Below, one piece after another: positions 34,382 to 37,573 of a stretch of DNA of 37,573 nt. The notes under the pieces are model-generated. The model saw only the letters and a list, made by a program, of their open reading frames with translations. It was not told the origin of the DNA and ran no database searches. Each line of letters opens with the position of its first letter. Position 1 is the first letter of the stretch. A program made the position numbers and the translations under genes. The DNA comes from Gammaproteobacteria bacterium (GTDB lineage Bacteria; Gemmatimonadota; Gemmatimonadetes; Longimicrobiales; Gaopeijiaceae): positions 1-37,573 of the forward strand of contig VXNP01000043.1 in NCBI GenBank assembly GCA_009840525.1, read 5' to 3'.

Positions 34382-36807
34382 TCGCCGCATGGATGCTCTG
34401 GTCGGCCGGTATCGGCGTGTTGTTCCTGGTCGCGGGCCTGGCGGCCGAGAGACTCCTCACCCACGTCGGTCGTCCGACGAGATGGGTCTGGATCGTCGCG
34501 GGAGCTGCAACCACCGTATTGTCGGTGCTGCGGATTCCAGGGGCCCCGGCGGAACCGGCGGTCGTCCCTCCACCGGGGTACGCGCCTCCACTGCTGGAGC
34601 CGCTGACGGTGACGGTCGCCCGCGATTCGATGCTCCGCTCCCTGGACGACCTGCTGGTGCTGGGCTGGGTGGTGCTCTCTTTGCTGCTGGTGGTCACGGT
34701 CCTGTTCGCCTTCGCGCGCCTGGTGCGGGAGGGAAGGTCGTGGCAGCCCGGTTCGCTGGGCCATCGCTCCGTGTTCTGGTCAAGGGACACGGGCCCGACC
34801 ATCGTCGGCCTCCTGCGGCCACGCGTCGTGCTGCCGGCGTGGGTGCGCGCGATTGGCCGGAGGGAGCAGGAACTGATTCTCGCGCACGAAGAGGAGCACA
34901 TCCGCGCCGGCGACGCTCGGCTCCGGTTCCTGATGACGCTGCCGCTGTTCGTCTTCCCGTGGAATCCGGCCCTCTGGCTGCAGCGCCATCGCCTGAATCT
35001 CGCCGTCGAACTCGACTGCGACCGGAGGGTGATGCGCCGGATGCCGGGATATCGCCACGCATACGGCAACCTGCTTCTGCGCGTGGGCGCCGGACAAAAC
35101 GGACTGCATCGCGTGGCGCTCGTGGCGTTGTCCGAGGGGCGGTCGCAGCTGGAGCGACGCATCACCAGGCTGGAGGAGCAGATGCCCCGCGTGCGTCGCC
35201 TCCAGGGTGTGCTGCTCGTGCTGGGCGCGGCGGCCGTCGTGGCCCTGGCGGTCCTGTTCCCGCGCGTTCGCGGAGAAGATGCACCGGCGTCGGACGAGCC
35301 GGTCGACTTCATGGCGGAACCGGTGTTCACCCCCTACACGGTGCGCCCCGACCTGGTGAATCAACGGGAGGTCATGCGGGCGCTGGAGACCGAGTATCCC
35401 CCGATACTGCGCGACGCGGGGATCGGCGGCACGACCAGCGTGGACTTCTTCGTCGACACGCGGGGCGTGGTGCAACGGGTTCTCGTCGCCGAGACCTCCG
35501 GCCACGAAGTACTCGACTCGGCCGCCCTTCGGGTCGCCCGCACCTTCCGGTTCACCCCGGCGCTCAACCTGGACGAGATCGTACCCGTGTGGGTCGCCAT
35601 CCCGATCACCTTCGCCACTGGCGCCGCGGGCGCGGATGGGGTGCCCGACGCGGTGCGCGAATTCGCCGACAGCATCGCCCGCGAACGGGCGGCCGACTCC
35701 GGCGATCCCCCGGCGGACTCCGAAACCCGACAGGAAGTGCCCCTGGCCGACGCACCGACCTTCACGCCCTATACGGTGCGTCCCGATCTCATAAACGAGG
35801 CTGAGGTCCAGCAGGCGATGGAGGACGAGTATCCTCCGATCCTGAGGGACGCGGGCATCGGAGGGACGGTGAACGTGCAGTTCTTCATCGACACCGAGGG
35901 CGTGGTGCAGAGGGTCCTCGTCGCCGAGACCTCCGGTCACGAGCCTCTTGATGAGGCGGCGCTGCGGGTCGCCCGCATGTTCCGCTTCACCCCCGCCCTC
36001 AACCTGGACGAGGTCGTGCCCGTGTGGATCGCGATTCCAATCACGTTCCAAACCGACCGTAAACCCGCCGAGAGCCAGCCCGGTGCAGCACGGGGGCCCG
36101 ACGCTCAGGGGGAGGCGCCCGATGCGGACCCCCGGGCGGAGGACGAGCAGGCGAAGTCCAGGCAGCAACTGGTCCGCACTCCCTACACGGTGCGTCCGGA
36201 CCTCGCCAACCAGCGGGATGTCCAGCGGGCCCTCGAGAGAGAGTACCCTCCGATCCTGCGCGACGCGGGCATCGGAGGGACGGTGAACGTGCAATTCTTC
36301 ATCGACGCGGAGGGCGAAGTGCAAAGGACCCTCGTCGCCCGGACGTCGGGTCACGCTTCGCTCGACGAAGCAGCCTTGCGGGTTGCCAACGTGTTCCGCT
36401 TTACGCCCGCGCTCGACCTGGACGAACTCGCGCCCGGCGCCCCCGTGGCCGACACCCCGACCGCCACGCCCTACACGGTACCTCCCAACCTCATCAACGA
36501 GGAGGAGGTCCAGCAGGCCATCGACGACCAGTACCCTGCGCTGCTTCGGGATGCGGGGATCGGAGGCACGGTCCACGTGCAGATCTTCGTCGACGTGGCA
36601 GGTGTGGTGCAGAACGCCATCGTTGGCCGGTCGTCAGGCCACGATCCGCTCGACGAAGCAGCCCTCCGCGCCGCCCGCGTCATGCGATTCACAGCGGCTC
36701 TGGACGTGGACGAGCCCGTGCCGGTCTGGATCGCCATCCCGATCACGTTCATCGCTGACGGCAGGGTGTACAGAATGGCCGAGGGTGATATCTCGGGGAA
36801 CCCGTAA
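34378..36807 (+). CDS. M56 (BlaR1-like) membrane metallopeptidase with four TonB C-terminal-like domains
   Basis: 809 residues. The N-terminal 300 residues are the M56 peptidase: membrane helices near 3-23, 33-50, 87-108 and 282-300, zinc motif H170-EE-E-H174 (HEEEHIRAGD) and the downstream Glu211 in AVELDCDRRV. Instead of the penicillin-binding sensor of BlaR1, the exported part has four copies of a TonB-C-like domain: 35326-35613, 35761-36048, 36175-36429 and 36463-36750. Each has TPYTVxPxL, YPxxLRDAGIGG, a VDxxGVVQ strand and LDEAALRVAR; copies 1, 2 and 4 end in PVWIAIPITF. Copy 3 lacks that last strand. Linkers are acidic and Pro-rich. It probably senses an envelope signal and relieves repression by the BlaI-type partner. 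Confidence 0.92.
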   Translation: MIAAWMLWSAGIGVLFLVAGLAAERLLTHVGRPTRWVWIVAGAATTVLSVLRIPGAPAEPAVVPPPGYAPPLLEPLTVTVARDSMLRSLDDLLVLGWVVLSLLLVVTVLFAFARLVREGRSWQPGSLGHRSVFWSRDTGPTIVGLLRPRVVLPAWVRAIGRREQELILAHEEEHIRAGDARLRFLMTLPLFVFPWNPALWLQRHRLNLAVELDCDRRVMRRMPGYRHAYGNLLLRVGAGQNGLHRVALVALSEGRSQLERRITRLEEQMPRVRRLQGVLLVLGAAAVVALAVLFPRVRGEDAPASDEPVDFMAEPVFTPYTVRPDLVNQREVMRALETEYPPILRDAGIGGTTSVDFFVDTRGVVQRVLVAETSGHEVLDSAALRVARTFRFTPALNLDEIVPVWVAIPITFATGAAGADGVPDAVREFADSIARERAADSGDPPADSETRQEVPLADAPTFTPYTVRPDLINEAEVQQAMEDEYPPILRDAGIGGTVNVQFFIDTEGVVQRVLVAETSGHEPLDEAALRVARMFRFTPALNLDEVVPVWIAIPITFQTDRKPAESQPGAARGPDAQGEAPDADPRAEDEQAKSRQQLVRTPYTVRPDLANQRDVQRALEREYPPILRDAGIGGTVNVQFFIDAEGEVQRTLVARTSGHASLDEAALRVANVFRFTPALDLDELAPGAPVADTPTATPYTVPPNLINEEEVQQAIDDQYPALLRDAGIGGTVHVQIFVDVAGVVQNAIVGRSSGHDPLDEAALRAARVMRFTAALDVDEPVPVWIAIPITFIADGRVYRMAEGDISGNP
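35326..36750 (+). repeat. Four tandem TonB_C-like coding repeats
   Basis: Units of 96, 96, 85 and 96 codons at 35326-35613, 35761-36048, 36175-36429 and 36463-36750. Copies 2 and 3 share near-identical DNA from CCTCCGATCCTG through TTCTTCATCGAC, including synonymous positions, while 1 and 4 differ more. This suggests a younger duplication or gene conversion between copies 2 and 3. Confidence 0.9.
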
Positions 36808-36859
36808 CATCCGGAACGACGACCCTCTCCGGGTTGTCGGAACTCAGGGTTGGAACCCA

Positions 36860-36932
36860 CTGGGGCGGGAGGGCTCGAACCTCCAACCTCCTGGTTAACA
36901 GCCAGGCGCTCTGCCTATTGAGCTACACCCCA
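36860..36932 (-). tRNA. tRNA-Asn (anticodon GTT)
   Basis: A full 73-base cloverleaf can be drawn on the minus strand. Acceptor TGGGGTG pairs with CGCCCCA (one T-G pair), discriminator G. D stem is GCTC/GAGC, anticodon stem CCTGG/CCAGG with loop CTGTTAA, variable AGGTT, T stem GGAGG/CCTCC with loop TTCGAGC. The GTT anticodon and G discriminator fit asparagine. The 3' CCA is not encoded. Confidence 0.97.
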
Positions 36933-37103
36933 CTACGGTGCAAACGAAGCCATTTCGGCCCCCGCGTGTCAACACTGCTTCCCGGCTGCGTGTCCTGAGA
37001 GTTAGGTTACCGGGCTTGCGCGCGCACGTTGGGCAGCCGTCCGAGCCGACGTTCGCTGCGTCTCCGCCACAAGCCAGGTGTCATCCGAGAGGGCTCATCG
37101 CCA

Positions 37104-37573
37104 ATGATTCTCAAGCTGCTCGCCGTACAGGCCATTCTCGCGCCTGCGCAGGGCGACGTGCCCGAGCGCCCGCCCGCGGTCGCCGAATACGATGGCGCCG
37201 CAGGGCAGCTCGAGATCGCGACGCCGCGGCTTGAAGACCCGGACATCAACATCGACGGCAGGCTCGACGACGCGGCCTGGGAAGGCGCGGCCCTGCTGCG
37301 CAACTTCAGCCAGTACGATCCGGTCGAGGGCATTCCCGCGGTGCAGCCGACCGAGGCGCTCGTGCTGGTAAGCGACGACGCCATCTACTTCGGGGTCCGC
37401 GCGTACGACAGCGATCCCGGCGGAGTGCGGGCCTCCCTCAGCGAGCGTGACAGCTGGGGCCGGGCCGACGACTACATCCGCGTCGTGCTCGACACCTTCA
37501 ACGACCGGCGGCGCGCCTACAACTTCATGGTCAACGCCTACGGCGTGCAGCAGGACGGCATCTGGGTCGAGGG
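37104..37573 (+). CDS. CBM9-like/DUF5916-type exported protein, N-terminal part (truncated by window edge)
   Basis: An open frame starts at ATG 37104 and runs off the window, giving about 156 residues. After a short hydrophobic start (MILKLLAVQAILAPAQG) come PDINIDGRLDDAAWEGA, LRNFSQYDP, PTEALVLVSDDAIYFGVRAYDSDP, then DDYIRVVLDTFNDRRRAYNFMVNAYGVQQDG. This is the carbohydrate-binding-family-9-like domain that opens DUF5916 proteins, which usually continue into a large C-terminal barrel-like region. The signal peptide looks short, so the true start might differ. A GAGAGG lies somewhat far upstream. Confidence 0.85.
   Translation, partial: MILKLLAVQAILAPAQGDVPERPPAVAEYDGAAGQLEIATPRLEDPDINIDGRLDDAAWEGAALLRNFSQYDPVEGIPAVQPTEALVLVSDDAIYFGVRAYDSDPGGVRASLSERDSWGRADDYIRVVLDTFNDRRRAYNFMVNAYGVQQDGIWVE

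Overview
The window is about 65-70% GC by eye, densely packed, and reads like a bacterial chromosome segment, most likely from the Gemmatimonadota or a close relative. This is an inference from gene style, not a computed placement. The pointers are a SusC-type receptor whose carboxypeptidase-regulatory domain and plug look like those common in that phylum, its SusD partner, a BlaI/M56 pair whose peptidase carries TonB-type C-terminal domains, and a long MoxR/DUF58/VWA/DUF4159/DUF4175 cluster.

Layout. (1) 1-720: the 3' end of a YcaO cyclodehydratase gene (+), facing a small gene (-) for a nitrile-hydratase-leader-type RiPP precursor that ends in LCCCW. An AT-rich promoter with a perfect palindrome lies upstream of the precursor. 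(2) 798-5265 (-): an AlkB-type membrane hydroxylase fused to a degenerate GlnE-like domain, a secreted NTF2-like protein, and the methionine sulfoxide repair pair MsrQ/MsrP. (3) 5360-20978 (-): a nine-gene envelope operon, several of whose genes overlap by a few bases. In transcription order: DUF4159, VWA membrane protein, caspase-like protein lacking its cysteine, TPR/HExxH peptidase, second DUF4159, MoxR ATPase, DUF58, BatA-like VWA protein, DUF4175 coiled-coil protein. (4) 21148-23094 (+): a lipoprotein alpha/beta hydrolase with its own promoter. (5) 23117-26182 (-): an outer-membrane beta-barrel protein, a PhoX-like Tat-exported protein and a SRAP/YedK abasic-site protein. (6) 26329-28079 (+): a histidine-rich multi-pass membrane protein and a small partner; then a lipoprotein (-). 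(7) 28945-33393 (+): a SusC/SusD pair closed by a strong hairpin, with the SusC frame broken by one base. (8) 33841-36807 (+): a BlaI-type repressor and an M56 metallopeptidase carrying four tandem TonB C-terminal-like domains, preceded by two operator-like dyads. (9) tRNA-Asn(GTT) (-), and the start of a CBM9/DUF5916-type exported protein that runs off the window.

How the parts may work together. The envelope operon joins a MoxR chaperone ATPase to three VWA proteins with intact MIDAS motifs and several periplasm-facing partners, which suggests assembly or quality control of envelope complexes. SusCD imports an unknown ligand. The adjacent BlaI/M56 module could sense envelope or TonB-linked signals through its repeated TonB-like domains. 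The most novel-looking items are the CCCW RiPP precursor, the AlkB-GlnE-like fusion and the TonB-repeat M56 sensor with its paired operators.
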